A stretch of 64,000 bases of DNA from Allorhizobium pseudoryzae (GCF_011046245.1 NZ_CP049244.1:372001-436000), one strand, 5' to 3'; positions 42,999-53,393 are shown, counted from the stretch's first letter. Numbers and translations are program-made. Notes: a model not told the origin generated them from the letters alone.

Positions 42999-45373
42999 TG
43001 GCAAGATCCACGCTTCCCGCAGGTATCGTCGCGCTGATCGGCATGCTTTGCGGGCCGTTAGCGCACGCCCAGCCCGTCCCCTTTGATATGTCGCCCGAGG
43101 GTCCGGCACAGCCGCCTGCTGCACAGGAAACGACACCACCTCTGGCTCTTCCCCTTCCGCTTCCCGGCATTGATGGAAGCCCGAAGCCATCAGCACCGTC
43201 CGTGCAAGCAGCGGCCGAAGGCGACGACATCGATCGGCGATATCTGGTACCGGCCGAGGAGCTGACGCTTTCCGGCGAGTTCGCCCGCCGCGTCTGGACC
43301 ATCTACCTGCCGGAACAGCAAGCCAGCCTGCCGGCTACGCTTTCGCTCGGTTATCGAAACTCGATCGTGATCGCGCCGGAAGCGTCCCGCCTTTCGGTTT
43401 ATCTCAATGGGCGGGTACTGTCCGAGGAAACCATTGCGGCGACCGACACGCAAAAGGTGCTCAACCTCCAGATCCCCGAGGGGATGCTCCAGACGGGCGC
43501 CAACCGGATCGAGATGCGGGTGAACCAGCGTCACCGGACGGATTGCGATATCCGTTCGACCTATGATCTCTGGACGAGGATCGATCCGGCGCAAACCTAT
43601 CTCAGCTTCCAGGGCAAGGCGTCCGCCCTTCCATCCGTTGCCGAGACGGTAAGGGCCATCGGCGTGAATGAGAGTGGAGGGACGCGGTTCAACATCGTGG
43701 CACCCGCTCTGGGCCAGTCGGCGGTTGTGTCGCCCCTTCTTCGGCTCTCCGAAGGACTTTCGCTGCTGGCGGCGATGCCAAACCAGGACTTCGTCTTCAG
43801 CAGTACAAATGCCCAAGCTTCGTCACCCGGCACGTTAACCATCGGCGTCGGCACCGCATCAGAACTGCAACCGCTGTTCCCGGATTTGCCTGCCGCCGCG
43901 CAAAGCACCGGCATAGCCTCGATCGTTACAGTTTCCCGCACGGGACAGAACATCATTCTGATCTCCGGTCCCACATGGAGCCATATTCAAGGCGCTATCG
44001 AGGGCCTCGTCGCGCCGCTCGACTGGACACCCAGCGTGCGCCGGGACGTCATTTCCACGCAACGATGGATGGCACCGGATGCGCCGCTCTTGTTTGGTGG
44101 AGAACGTCTACCGCTGTCGCAGCTGGGGGTGGATACCATCGAGTTTCCCGGTCGCCGGGTGCGAACCTCGTTTTCGATAGCGGTTCCGGCGGATTTTTAT
44201 GGCAACGCCTACGGCGAAGCGCAGCTGCTGCTGGATGCCGCTTTTGCGAACACTGTCGAACCGGGCAGCCATATCGATGTCTACGTGAACGGAAACATCG
44301 CTTCCACGGTGCCAATCACATCGACCAAAGGCGGAATTTTTCGCCACCTGCCCGTCAAAATCGCGATGCGGCACATACGACCTGGCGTTAACACCATTGA
44401 TATCGAAGCCATTATCCTGACAAAGGAGGATGCTGTTTGCGCACCGGCAGCGACGGCCTCGTTGCAACCCCGCCTGGCTATCTTCAACACATCCGAATTG
44501 CTGATGCCGAAATTCGCGCGGATCAGCCAGAATCCCAATCTGGCGGCTTTGGCCAACACCAGCTTTCCCTATGCCCGCAAGACGAATCCACTGATGTTGT
44601 CCGTGGACCGTTTCGACGCGGAAACGCTGGGCGCGGCGTCCACCTTCCTCGGAAAACTGGCGCTCATGGGCGGACAACCCATACCGATTGAGCTTCTGGT
44701 CTCGCCGAACGCCATTGGCGAGCGCAATGCGATCTTCTTCGGCACCATTTCGCAGATGCCGCCCAAGCTTCTAACCCAGCTCAGCCTGTCGCCCGATATC
44801 GCGACGGCCTGGCGACCGGATGTCAATGCCCCGGCACAAGGCGTCGAGACATCGCAAACCTTCGAGAAGTGGCGGTCGCGCGTCAGTGGTGGCATATGGA
44901 GCGGCCAGGTCGGCAGCCTGCAGGAATGGCTCCGACGCAACTTCGACCTATCCGCATCCTCCTTCCAGTTCATACCACGTGATGAGGTGCTCTTTACCCC
45001 CTCAGCCAGTCAGTCCTTGCTTGTGGCACAAGGTGCCAGTCCCGAGGGACGGGCAAGCTGGACGATCGTCACAGCCCCGACGACTGCCGACCTCCGGCAG
45101 GGTGTCTCTGCGTTTGCCCGGCAGGATCGGTGGGATCAGATCGCCGGAAGAGCAACGGCCTTTGCCGACAAGACGGACGAGGTGCAAATCGTCCCGGCTC
45201 TCCACGTCGATTTCATCTGGACCGGCCCGATGACGCTTAGCAATTACCGTCTCGTCCTTACGAACTGGCTGTCCACCAACATCCTGGCTTATGCACTGCT
45301 GCTGGTCGGGTTTACGGTGCTGTTCGGACTCTCGACGGCCTCGGTGCTGAACCGACTGGGGAGAAACCAATGA
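42995..45373 (+). CDS. bcsB: Cellulose synthase periplasmic subunit BcsB
   Basis: This 792-residue protein has a signal peptide (LPAGIVALIGMLCGPLAHAQ), a proline-rich linker, paired carbohydrate-binding and flavodoxin-like domains of BcsB, and a C-terminal membrane anchor (TNILAYALLLVGFTVLFGL). It guides the glucan through the periplasm and is needed for BcsA activity. Its start overlaps the bcsA stop (ATGA), and its stop overlaps the start of the bcsZ remnant. Confidence 0.93.
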   Translation: MMARSTLPAGIVALIGMLCGPLAHAQPVPFDMSPEGPAQPPAAQETTPPLALPLPLPGIDGSPKPSAPSVQAAAEGDDIDRRYLVPAEELTLSGEFARRVWTIYLPEQQASLPATLSLGYRNSIVIAPEASRLSVYLNGRVLSEETIAATDTQKVLNLQIPEGMLQTGANRIEMRVNQRHRTDCDIRSTYDLWTRIDPAQTYLSFQGKASALPSVAETVRAIGVNESGGTRFNIVAPALGQSAVVSPLLRLSEGLSLLAAMPNQDFVFSSTNAQASSPGTLTIGVGTASELQPLFPDLPAAAQSTGIASIVTVSRTGQNIILISGPTWSHIQGAIEGLVAPLDWTPSVRRDVISTQRWMAPDAPLLFGGERLPLSQLGVDTIEFPGRRVRTSFSIAVPADFYGNAYGEAQLLLDAAFANTVEPGSHIDVYVNGNIASTVPITSTKGGIFRHLPVKIAMRHIRPGVNTIDIEAIILTKEDAVCAPAATASLQPRLAIFNTSELLMPKFARISQNPNLAALANTSFPYARKTNPLMLSVDRFDAETLGAASTFLGKLALMGGQPIPIELLVSPNAIGERNAIFFGTISQMPPKLLTQLSLSPDIATAWRPDVNAPAQGVETSQTFEKWRSRVSGGIWSGQVGSLQEWLRRNFDLSASSFQFIPRDEVLFTPSASQSLLVAQGASPEGRASWTIVTAPTTADLRQGVSAFARQDRWDQIAGRATAFADKTDEVQIVPALHVDFIWTGPMTLSNYRLVLTNWLSTNILAYALLLVGFTVLFGLSTASVLNRLGRNQ

Positions 45374-45678
45374 CCCTCCATGTCTCGGCCTTCCTGGCCG
45401 TTCCATTTCTGATTGTTCAGCCAGCGCTCGCCACCCCTCAGTCGGACCCTGCGATCCTTGAACAGGAATGGGCTGACTACAGGTCGGAGCGCCGCGACGA
45501 AGCCGGCAGGATCACCGGTAACGAAGGCATCGTCCATAGCGAAGGCCAAGGTGACGGTCTTGCAGACCGTGTTGTGGATGGGAAAACCCTGCCAGACCAG
45601 CCGCAATCCAACGACTTCGCCACATTACAGTTGCTCGGACTGGCCTATGCAAGGGAGCAACATCCGAGATGTCTCTAA
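45370..45678 (+). pseudogene. bcsZ: bcsZ (GH8 cellulase) remnant with internal deletion
   Basis: This is a 102-residue product in the position of bcsZ/celC. It has a signal peptide, then EQEWADYRS...GRITGNEGIVHSEGQG, the N-terminal part of GH8 endoglucanases containing the catalytic Glu (HSEGQG). After about residue 62 the sequence jumps to SNDFATLQLLGLAYAREQHPRCL, which fits the extreme C-terminus of GH8 proteins. About 250 central residues, including the general base and most of the barrel, are missing, though the frame is kept. It cannot be an active cellulase. It overlaps bcsB by 4 bases and the TPR gene by 10 bases, so operon coupling has been preserved. Confidence 0.75.
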
Positions 45679-47975
45679 AACTCCCTCTCTTCATCCTCAC
45701 CATGGCTGTCGCGGGCGGCAGCCTTTTTACCACGGTGCAGGATCGCGGACCGGTACCGGTCAATGCTCTGTCAGCGCCAGATGGCGCTGCCCAGCGTCAA
45801 GGCAGAATATCCGGCGCGCCCCCTCTCGTTGAGCCGTCCCATGTTGCCGAGCAGGTTCGCACAGCCCAGTTGAAAGAGCCAAACGAGGCAGTCCCTGCCC
45901 AGAATATGCCGTTCGATGAATTTGACGTCGTAGAGGCTCAGCAGCCTTCCCAACAGCAACCGGCTGAACCACCATCTGGCGAAGCTCGCGCACCATCGCA
46001 GGCACGACAACAAAACAACGGACAATCCTCCCCCGTAGCGGCGCCACCGACGGCTAGCCCCCCTGGACCGGACCTTACGGCATTGCGGTATTTCGCGGCG
46101 CAGGGCGATACGGCCCGCCTTCAGGCGGAAATCGCAAGACTTCGCTCGCTTTACCCGAACTGGACGCCACCTGCCGATCCGCTGGCCGTTCCGACCGGAC
46201 GTGACGAACAGCTCGATCAGATGTGGAAGTTCTACGCGGACGGAAAGTATGCTGAGGTTCGCAAGGCCATTGCGGACCGGCAGGCATCCGATCCGCGCTG
46301 GCAGCCGCCGCAGGATTTGCTGGACCGGGTGAACGTGGCGGAGACGCGGACACGGCTGATCACCGCTTCCGAGCTGAAGCAATACGAAACCGTCATCGAC
46401 CTCGCCTCTCAGACCCCCAGTCTCAGAAACTGTAGCGATGTCGATGTCCTGTGGCGGCTCGGTGAAGCCTTCATCCAAACGAAGCGGCAAGATCGCGGAG
46501 AGGCCGTCTATCGGTATATCTTGACGAATTGCTCCGACCCCGAGCAGCGGCTTGCAACAGTGCAGAAGGCATCGACACTGCTCCCGCCGGAGGCGCTGGC
46601 GCCCTTGCTGTCGCTGGAACGGGGCGACGAGTTTGCCTCCGTTCGCGATGATCTGGCACGCAATCGCGTGGCGCAGGCCAATAAGAAACCAGGCAGCGCT
46701 GTGCCGCCGGATGATCTTGCACGCCTGAAGGCTATCGCGGAACGGGACGGAAAGGCAACGGACGCGCTGCTGCTCGGCTGGTACGCCCTGCGGCATGACG
46801 ACATGAACGAAGCGATGAAATGGTTCAGCGCCGCACGGGGTTTGGAAGACAGTTCGTCTGCCTCACAAGGCTTGGCGCTCGCCATGATCAGCCTCGACAA
46901 GGCCGGCGAAGCGGAAAACGTCATGTACAAGTGGCGCAACGATTCCGAGGAAGCCTCCGCTACCTATCTTGCCACGACGGCAAACCTGATGGCGGAAGAT
47001 CCGCCGCCTTTGCTGTCCGAGGAGGTTCTGCGTCGTATAGCGGAAACGGTGATCGAGAAAAAATACGTGCCGACAGCACAGCAGTTTGGCTGGTACGCGC
47101 GCGCCCTTAACCAGCCGCAGACTGCGCTTCGCTGGTTCCAGACCGCCCTCGGCTGGAAGCCTGATGATGAACCCTCCGCATACGGCCTTGCCGTGACACG
47201 CCAGCAGTTGAACGACCGCGCAGGCGTTGCCGAAATTCAACGTCTTTGGGCTGGACGTTCGGCGCGGATCGCCAATCTGGGCCTCGTGACGCCGCCAATG
47301 GCCTCTGCTCGCGTGGTCAGACCCGGAGGACAGCTGGTTCAGCAACAGCCACAGCAAAGTGTTGTGCCGAGCGACAGCGTTCGTCCGCCCGAGACGACAG
47401 CCACGCCGCGACAAGTGCGGTTGGTGCGCGCGGACAAGGCCGGATCCGCATCACGCGTCTCGTGTTCAAGCTATGCCGATCCTGCCGAATTGCCCCCTGC
47501 TGCCGCATTGGCGCGGGGATGGTGCCTGATGGATCTCAAACGGCCGCTGGAAGCCGTCCGCGCCTTCGAGATCGCCTTGCGCAGCGACAACATCCGCGTG
47601 AAGCAGGACGCCGCCTACGGCGAGAGCCTAGCCTATCTGAGGCTGGGCCTCACCAGCAAGGCCGCCGTTGCGGCCGCAAAGGCGCCTCAGAGACCTGAAC
47701 GTTCGGCCGAACTTCAGATCGCGATCCTTGCCGATCGTGCCAACGCCGCCTTCAACTCCGAACGGTATCGCGAAGCCCTCGTCTATCTCGACCAACGTTC
47801 GACGCTGCAACCGGAAACGAGCGATCTGTTGGTCCTTCGTGCCTATGCGCTCATGAAGCTTGGGCGTCCGGACGATGCGCTTCGCATTTTCGAGCTTGTG
47901 GCTGAAACCGGCAACCGCGCTGCTTCACGCGGCCTCCAAGAGGCCCGGATCGCATTGGGTCTGGACAGGAACTGA
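45669..47975 (+). CDS. TPR-repeat cellulose export protein (BcsK-like)
   Basis: This 768-residue protein has a signal-type N-terminus, a low-complexity Pro/Gln/Ala linker (about 80-135) and then repeated helical pairs with TPR-like spacing over about 140-765. It occupies the place of BcsK, the TPR protein of rhizobial bcs operons that has no BcsC porin domain, and probably forms the periplasmic scaffold for glucan export. Its start overlaps the bcsZ remnant. It is the last gene of the operon. Confidence 0.75.
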   Translation: MSLKLPLFILTMAVAGGSLFTTVQDRGPVPVNALSAPDGAAQRQGRISGAPPLVEPSHVAEQVRTAQLKEPNEAVPAQNMPFDEFDVVEAQQPSQQQPAEPPSGEARAPSQARQQNNGQSSPVAAPPTASPPGPDLTALRYFAAQGDTARLQAEIARLRSLYPNWTPPADPLAVPTGRDEQLDQMWKFYADGKYAEVRKAIADRQASDPRWQPPQDLLDRVNVAETRTRLITASELKQYETVIDLASQTPSLRNCSDVDVLWRLGEAFIQTKRQDRGEAVYRYILTNCSDPEQRLATVQKASTLLPPEALAPLLSLERGDEFASVRDDLARNRVAQANKKPGSAVPPDDLARLKAIAERDGKATDALLLGWYALRHDDMNEAMKWFSAARGLEDSSSASQGLALAMISLDKAGEAENVMYKWRNDSEEASATYLATTANLMAEDPPPLLSEEVLRRIAETVIEKKYVPTAQQFGWYARALNQPQTALRWFQTALGWKPDDEPSAYGLAVTRQQLNDRAGVAEIQRLWAGRSARIANLGLVTPPMASARVVRPGGQLVQQQPQQSVVPSDSVRPPETTATPRQVRLVRADKAGSASRVSCSSYADPAELPPAAALARGWCLMDLKRPLEAVRAFEIALRSDNIRVKQDAAYGESLAYLRLGLTSKAAVAAAKAPQRPERSAELQIAILADRANAAFNSERYREALVYLDQRSTLQPETSDLLVLRAYALMKLGRPDDALRIFELVAETGNRAASRGLQEARIALGLDRN

Positions 47976-48247
47976 GGCGCCAGTCAGCGCTTCGACTGTG
48001 ACCTTCTGCCAGAAGAGAGGCTTATTGCATCGCGTGTGTGTTTCGGCATGGAAAATTGGCTCTGACGCCATCCGGTGGTCAGAGCCCAGCCGGCGGCACT
48101 GACGCGGGCCTGAAGGATGCCGATTTTCCCTCGTCCGTCCATCTGGCGTTTGCACGATTGAGCTTGATGATCTGCCCCTCTGTCTGTCCATTTGACCGCG
48201 GCGAAGTGATAGCGGTACTTTCCAAAGCGATCTATCAGAGGCTGTCC

Positions 48248-48862
48248 ATGGATTTGTTATCTGTTGCTATCTTTGCCGCCGCTCTGCTTCTGAACGCGGG
48301 AACTCCGGGACCGAGCATTGCTGCGCTAGTCTCGCGTGTGATCACCAGTGGTTGGCGCGATGTGATCCCGTTCATCGCGGCTATGTGGATCGGTGAGGTG
48401 GTATGGCTCACAATGGCAATGGCCGGTCTCACTGCCATCGTAAACACCTTCGAGTTTGGCTTTCATATCTTGAAGTGGCTAGGTGTTGCTTACCTCTGCT
48501 GGCTGGCGGTCAAGATGTGGCATAAGCCCGTTGACGAAAGCATGGGGGATCTTCCTCAGCGGGTCTCGCCATTGTCCATGTTCGGTGCGGGCATGGCGCT
48601 CACCTTGGGCAACCCGAAGATAATGGTGTTCTACCTTGCCCTTCTGCCGTCCTTGATCGACCTATCGAAGACGGGATTCGCGGAATGGTCAATCCTCGCC
48701 GCCGTTACACTGGTTACACTGGCCGGCATCGATCTCACTTGGACATTCCTTGCGCATAAAGCACGGCTTCTCTTGCGGACCCCGCGTGCCGCACGGGTTG
48801 CCAACCGGATCGGGGCCACCGCTTTGGCTGGGGCGGCGGCTGCCATCGCGGTTCGCAATTGA
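48248..48862 (+). CDS. LysE/RhtB-family exporter
   Basis: This 204-residue inner-membrane protein has about six helices and the LysE/RhtB pattern near the N-terminus (AALLLNAGTPGPSIAALVSR) and LGNPKIMVFYLALLPSLID in the middle. It should export an amino acid or similar small metabolite. ATG 48248 has AGAGG before it; the longer upstream frame lacks membrane character. It is monocistronic, and no LysR partner is adjacent. Confidence 0.88.
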   Translation: MDLLSVAIFAAALLLNAGTPGPSIAALVSRVITSGWRDVIPFIAAMWIGEVVWLTMAMAGLTAIVNTFEFGFHILKWLGVAYLCWLAVKMWHKPVDESMGDLPQRVSPLSMFGAGMALTLGNPKIMVFYLALLPSLIDLSKTGFAEWSILAAVTLVTLAGIDLTWTFLAHKARLLLRTPRAARVANRIGATALAGAAAAIAVRN

Positions 48863-48950
48863 TGATCAACGGGAGGCGCGCCTGCAGAGGGCCGGTTTTG
48901 CGGCGCGCCCCCAAGTCAGGGGCGCAATCAATCGGTGGACCAACGGATGG

Positions 48951-49730
48951 TCAGGCAGTGGGAATCGTCCCGCCGTCGATCACATGTTCTGTGCCCGTAA
49001 TAGACGATGCTCGATCCGATGCGAGGAAGGCGATCAGGTCGGCGACCTCCTCGGGCGCGGCGGGTCGTCCAAGCGGTATGCCGCCGAGGGAGTCCACGAT
49101 CACCTGCACGGCAGCGTCATATTCAATGCCGGCTTCAGCGGCGATGCGCTGGGCCAGGCCGTTGGCGCCGGGATTGGCGATCCAACCGGGCGAAACCCGC
49201 AACACCCGTATGCCCTTGGGAGAGACTTCCTTGGACAGGCTTTTGCTGTAGGTGTTGAGCGCTGCCTTGGCCGCTGCGTACCCGGTCGTCGCCTCCGGCA
49301 GTGGTAGATGTCGCTGGATCGAGGTGACATGGATGACGACGCCGCTTCCCTGCGCGACCATTCCGGGAACGAGCGCGCGGTCCAGTCGGACGGCCGGAAA
49401 GAAGTTGAGGTCGAATTCCTTGTCCCATTCCTCATCAGAGAGCGCAGCAAAGCCGCCTGAAGGAGCAGAAGAACCGCCCAGCACGTTGACGAGGATATCG
49501 ATCCCGCCGAGTTCCCGATGCACCGCATCGACCACGACCTGAACTCCGCCCTTGGTCGTCAGGTCAGCCTCGACAAATGCTGCGCCGGAGAAGTTTTCCG
49601 GCTTCTTGCGGGCAGTGGTCAGCACGCGGGCGCCGAGATCCTTGAAGAGCGCGACGGTTGCAGCACCCGCACCCGAAGTGCCACCGGTAATGAGGGCTCT
49701 ACGGCCCTCCAGCGTGAGAAACGGGGTCAT
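48951..49730 (-). CDS. SDR-family oxidoreductase
   Basis: This 259-residue classical short-chain dehydrogenase/reductase has the NAD(P) motif [11 protein letters not shown] (about 15-25), NVLGG (NNAG equivalent) at about 88, and the catalytic Ser and YAAAK (about 155-160). The C-terminus ends with the usual VIDGGTIPT. It reduces or oxidises an unknown carbonyl/alcohol. It is overlapped by the SnoaL-like gene (ATGA) and is second in that two-gene operon, divergent from a LysR regulator. Confidence 0.9.
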   Translation of the reverse strand: MTPFLTLEGRRALITGGTSGAGAATVALFKDLGARVLTTARKKPENFSGAAFVEADLTTKGGVQVVVDAVHRELGGIDILVNVLGGSSAPSGGFAALSDEEWDKEFDLNFFPAVRLDRALVPGMVAQGSGVVIHVTSIQRHLPLPEATTGYAAAKAALNTYSKSLSKEVSPKGIRVLRVSPGWIANPGANGLAQRIAAEAGIEYDAAVQVIVDSLGGIPLGRPAAPEEVADLIAFLASDRASSITGTEHVIDGGTIPTA

Positions 49731-50056
49731 ACCGTGATCTCCAGTTCAGCGATCTTGTCGCCCGAAAGGACGAAAAAGTAGCGAAGGTCGATGGGGCTGC
49801 CCGGGAAGGTACCGACGAGATGGGCCGTCACCTGCGTCTTGTCGTTCTCCGTGCCGATGAAAAAAGGCTCGACGCTATAGCTGTATTGCCCGGACTCGTC
49901 CGCCACCCACTGGCGGATCGCATCACGGCCGCGATGGGTCTCGCCCTTGTCCTTTACGCGGCCGCTGCTGGTAAAAAGGGCAGCGACAGTATCGGGGCTG
50001 CCTTTTCGGTCCGCATCGAAATAGGCTTGAATGGCCTTGGGTAGTTTAATCGTCAT
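49727..50056 (-). CDS. SnoaL/NTF2-like small protein
   Basis: This 109-residue protein has the NTF2/SnoaL cone fold pattern ([43 protein letters not shown]). Such proteins are often isomerases, cyclases or binding proteins. ATG 50056 has an ideal AGGAG site before it; longer frames run into the divergent promoter. It is the first gene of an operon with the SDR, so the two probably act on the same substrate. Confidence 0.85.
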   Translation of the reverse strand: MTIKLPKAIQAYFDADRKGSPDTVAALFTSSGRVKDKGETHRGRDAIRQWVADESGQYSYSVEPFFIGTENDKTQVTAHLVGTFPGSPIDLRYFFVLSGDKIAELEITV

Positions 50057-50138
50057 CTGGTTCTCCTGTCTCGCCTCTGCCTTTGCGACCGAGGCTTCGA
50101 TCTCCGTTCGAGGGTGACTGGCTTCAAGATAGACGACC

Positions 50139-50154
50139 CTTATTGACGAATAAG
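50139..50154. promoter_or_regulatory. Inverted repeat, probable LysR operator
   Basis: CTTATT-GACG-AATAAG is a perfect inverted repeat in the 137-base divergent region between the SnoaL/SDR operon and the LysR gene, the place where LysR proteins normally bind (T-N11-A style dyad). Confidence 0.45.
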
Positions 50155-50193
50155 CGGGATAAAGGAGGATGTTGTATTGCGAAAAGAGGGACA

Positions 50194-51090
50194 ATGACGC
50201 GATTCGTTCTTGCTGATCTTGATGCCGTTCTCAGCATCGCCCGCCTGGGGTCGTTCAGGGCTGCCGCCCTTGATCTCGGCATGTCCACGACTGCCTTGAG
50301 CAATTCGATCGCCAAGCTGGAGCAGCGCCTCGGCATCCGCCTGTTCAACCGGACGACCCGAAGCGTCTCGCTGACCGATGCGGGCAGGACCTTTGTGGAA
50401 CGCGTAGGCCCCGCGGTCACCGATATCCGCGATGCCATGCTGGCGGCACAGTCGCTTCAGGAGGTCCCAACGGGCACGCTGCGCATCAACGCGTTTGCCA
50501 CGGCAGCGCGGGAAGTGATGGAGCCGCTCATCCTGTCATTTCTGCAGCGCTATCCCCAGGTCCATGTCGACCTGGTCACCGAGGGACGGATCGTCGATAT
50601 CGTTGCGGCCGGTTTCGACCTCGGGCTGAGACCGGCCGATCTCGTCCCGGCAGACATGATCGCCGTGCCTCTGGGCCTGAAACGCAGCAATGCGGTCGTG
50701 GCGTCGCCGGAATTTCTGCGCACCCATGGGAGGCCAACGGTACCAGCCGACCTTTACCGATTTCGCTGCATCCGCGTACGTCTTCCCAACAACGCGCTGT
50801 TTCGATGGAAATTCGAGAAGGACGGAAATGCCGTTCAGATCGACGTCCAGGGTTCGATTACCCTGGACGAGTCGAGCCTCGTGCGAATTGCGGCGCAAAA
50901 CGGCGTCGGCCTCGGATATGTCATGGAAGCGGACGTGCGCGAAGACATCGCGGCCGGCAGGCTGGTACGTGTTCTCGAAGACTGGACGCCGGCCCTGGCA
51001 CCGCTGGCGCTCTACTATCCCGGCAGGAAAAATCCACCGGCCGCCTTCACTGCGTTCATCCAGGCTGCCCGCCATTTTGCCAAGGGGTGA
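50194..51090 (+). CDS. LysR-family regulator, divergent from SnoaL/SDR operon
   Basis: This 298-residue LysR regulator has an N-terminal winged HTH ([58 protein letters not shown]) and a periplasmic-binding-like effector domain from about residue 90. ATG 50194 has AGAGGG before it; the longer frame covers the divergent promoter and was not chosen. It probably controls the SnoaL/SDR operon and itself through the inverted repeat at 50139. Confidence 0.9.
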   Translation: MTRFVLADLDAVLSIARLGSFRAAALDLGMSTTALSNSIAKLEQRLGIRLFNRTTRSVSLTDAGRTFVERVGPAVTDIRDAMLAAQSLQEVPTGTLRINAFATAAREVMEPLILSFLQRYPQVHVDLVTEGRIVDIVAAGFDLGLRPADLVPADMIAVPLGLKRSNAVVASPEFLRTHGRPTVPADLYRFRCIRVRLPNNALFRWKFEKDGNAVQIDVQGSITLDESSLVRIAAQNGVGLGYVMEADVREDIAAGRLVRVLEDWTPALAPLALYYPGRKNPPAAFTAFIQAARHFAKG

Positions 51091-51207
51091 TCGCGCAGGC
51101 GTCGTACGGGGCTATTGCTCAGGGTCGGGGTATTCCACACCTCTCTTCACCCTGAGCGAACCGATGTCGGCGCAGGCCTCTATGCCTCCAGCGTCAACGC
51201 TCGCCGG

Positions 51208-52473
51208 TCAGACAAGGGCATTCTGGGTGATGAGAACCCGTCGTATATCCTCAGGAACAGCCTTTCCTGTCTGCATCCAAAGGGCTGCGGCCACGCCGGC
51301 CGCGTGCCCGGTGGCAAAGGCCGTGCCCATCACCCGTACCGATCCATAGGCCGTCTGGTCGGCACCGACGACACGTCCTGCGAGGTAAAGATTGGCGATA
51401 TCCGCAGCCTGGAGCGAGCCCATCGGGATATCGGCAAAACCTTCGCCGCCGAGATCGGTAAAGGAGGCCCGGCCCGGCGCCTCGTGCACCTCCATCGGCC
51501 AGGCGGCGCGGCCGATGCCATCGGAACGGCGTGCGCCGGTCTTGAGTGCGGCGCCGGTCATGTCCTCGCACGACTGCGGCCGGCGGGTCTCGCGGATGCC
51601 GATCTGTGGTCCGGTCGCCACCAGATAGGCCCGCTCGAAACCGGGCATCTGTTTGATGAGTGCGAGATTGCGCCAGGCCTGCCGCCGTGCCTCCCGCTCG
51701 ACGACGCAAAAATCTTCGCCACTCAAACCGCCGAGGGGAAGATCGATCGTCATCCACCACACATCGCCCGATATCGGAAGCCGCGACATCACGCCGCCAT
51801 CGGCGCGCAGAATGGGCGTGTCTGATGTGGCATTGTAGTGTGCGATGATGCCGGACAGCACTGCCCGGTCAAACGGGGCATCGGGTGCCACGCCGCCAAT
51901 CCGGACGGGCATCGAGGCTGGCTGCACATGGTCGCCGCGACGGATGTCGCTCGTCAGGCGGGCGCCGGCTAACACTGACAACGTCGCCTCGCCGCTCGCA
52001 TCGATGAAACTGCCGGCCTCGATCGTAACGGTCCCTGCCTGATCGGCGAGCGTGACGGAGGTGATGCGGCCCTCTTCCTTGGTAACTGCTGTCAGCTTGC
52101 TGTGTAGCCGCACCTCAACCCCAGCACGCTCGCACATCCGGTCAAAGGCGAATTTCACCGCTTCCGGATCAAGCATAACGATCCAGTTTCCGCTTCGCGA
52201 TATGATCGGCGCGACGGATTGGCCGATGGTTTCAAGCTCCGCAAGCAATTCAGCGCCGATACCGAGCACGGCCGACACCGGCGTAGACCCCTTCTGATAG
52301 AAGCCGCAATAGGCGAGCACCTGCGAATTGGATGCAGCGCCACCGAGAAAGCCGTATTGTTCGATGAGAACCACCCGCGCTCCCAGACGCGCTGCGGCAA
52401 CAGCCGCGCTCATGCCGCCGGCACCGCCGCCAATCACGACGACATCTGTCTTCTCCTGCCGGGCGTTAAGCAT
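51208..52473 (-). CDS. FAD-dependent oxidoreductase (FAD_oxidored family)
   Basis: This 421-residue flavoprotein has the motif TDVVVIGGGAGGMSAAVAAA (about 8-27) and the pfam12831-type continuation GFLGGAASNSQVLAYCGF, with a C-terminal FAD-binding segment (YLAGRVVGADQTAYGSVRVMGTAFATGHAAG). Members act on diverse catabolic substrates, many unknown. ATG 52473 overlaps the end of the aroE-like gene by 8 bases, so the two are coupled. The product probably oxidises an intermediate of the same pathway. Confidence 0.85.
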   Translation of the reverse strand: MLNARQEKTDVVVIGGGAGGMSAAVAAARLGARVVLIEQYGFLGGAASNSQVLAYCGFYQKGSTPVSAVLGIGAELLAELETIGQSVAPIISRSGNWIVMLDPEAVKFAFDRMCERAGVEVRLHSKLTAVTKEEGRITSVTLADQAGTVTIEAGSFIDASGEATLSVLAGARLTSDIRRGDHVQPASMPVRIGGVAPDAPFDRAVLSGIIAHYNATSDTPILRADGGVMSRLPISGDVWWMTIDLPLGGLSGEDFCVVEREARRQAWRNLALIKQMPGFERAYLVATGPQIGIRETRRPQSCEDMTGAALKTGARRSDGIGRAAWPMEVHEAPGRASFTDLGGEGFADIPMGSLQAADIANLYLAGRVVGADQTAYGSVRVMGTAFATGHAAGVAAALWMQTGKAVPEDIRRVLITQNALV

Positions 52474-53296
52474 GATGGTTTCCGTCCATGATCCCCATAG
52501 CCTGCGCGAGCAGCTCGAACTGAGCCTTGGCCATCTCGACCCCGGTCTGCACGGCAAGACCGCGTGCAGCGGCGGCCTTCAGGAACACGGTGTGCTCGGG
52601 CGAGGTGATGACCTCGGCGGCCAGGCCGTCTGCCGGCATCATCTCGATGATGCTCTGCGCCACCGGTTGCGGGTCGAAGTCGCGCATGCCGGCGGGCGAG
52701 CAGTTCACCACCAGATCGAACGGTTGCACGTCGCCGGTCGCCACGGCGCAATGGCATTCTGGAAAAGCGGAGGCGAGCTTTGCCACCAGCATCTTGGCGC
52801 GCATCGCGTCGATGTCCTGGATCGAGAGTTCGGCAAGGCCTGTCTCAGCCAACGCCTGGGCAATAGCACTGCCGGCGGCCCCTGCACCGATCAGCAGGGC
52901 CGATTTGCCTTCGACCGAAAAACTCCGCGCGCGCAGCGCATCGACAAAACCGGCTCCATCGGTCATGTCCCCCGACAGATGTCCGTCGGGATGACGCCGC
53001 ACGACATTGACCGCGCCGAGAAAGCGCGCGCGCGGGCTCAGATCCTCGATGAGCCTCGCCACCGCATTCTTGTGCGGGATGGTGACGACAAAACCGTCGA
53101 GGTTCTGCCATCCGCGCGCCATCGCCACGAAATCCGCGACCTGGCCTTCCGTTAGGTCGACCGCGATCATGGCGCGATCGAGCCCGTTATGCTCGAAATG
53201 GCGATTGAAGTTCTCCGGCGATTTCACCTGGGCGATAGGGGAGCCGATGATGGCCACGAGGCGGGTAGAAGCACCGATCATGTCGTACCAATCCAT
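52466..53296 (-). CDS. AroE-like (shikimate dehydrogenase family) dehydrogenase
   Basis: This 276-residue two-domain dehydrogenase of the shikimate/quinate family has catalytic Lys in TIPHKN, Asn in GAVNV, Asp in MTDGAGF and the NAD(P) motif GAGAAGSAIAQAL. The substrate-carboxylate motif, usually HSxSPxxHN, is QVKSPENFN, so the first Ser and the His are replaced, and NTD is MTD. It is therefore unlikely to be the housekeeping AroE. It forms an operon with the FAD oxidoreductase and is divergent from a LysR gene, suggesting catabolism of a cyclic polyol or related acid. The start at 53296 has no clear ribosome site; 53281 is possible. Confidence 0.8.
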   Translation of the reverse strand: MDWYDMIGASTRLVAIIGSPIAQVKSPENFNRHFEHNGLDRAMIAVDLTEGQVADFVAMARGWQNLDGFVVTIPHKNAVARLIEDLSPRARFLGAVNVVRRHPDGHLSGDMTDGAGFVDALRARSFSVEGKSALLIGAGAAGSAIAQALAETGLAELSIQDIDAMRAKMLVAKLASAFPECHCAVATGDVQPFDLVVNCSPAGMRDFDPQPVAQSIIEMMPADGLAAEVITSPEHTVFLKAAAARGLAVQTGVEMAKAQFELLAQAMGIMDGNHHA

Positions 53297-53393
53297 TCTG
53301 TTGCATCGAGCATAGCGGTGGCAGCGCCATTGACGCCAATACGTAAAGAGACGACATACATAAACAGAAGTTATAGCTTGAACGCGGGGAAGC

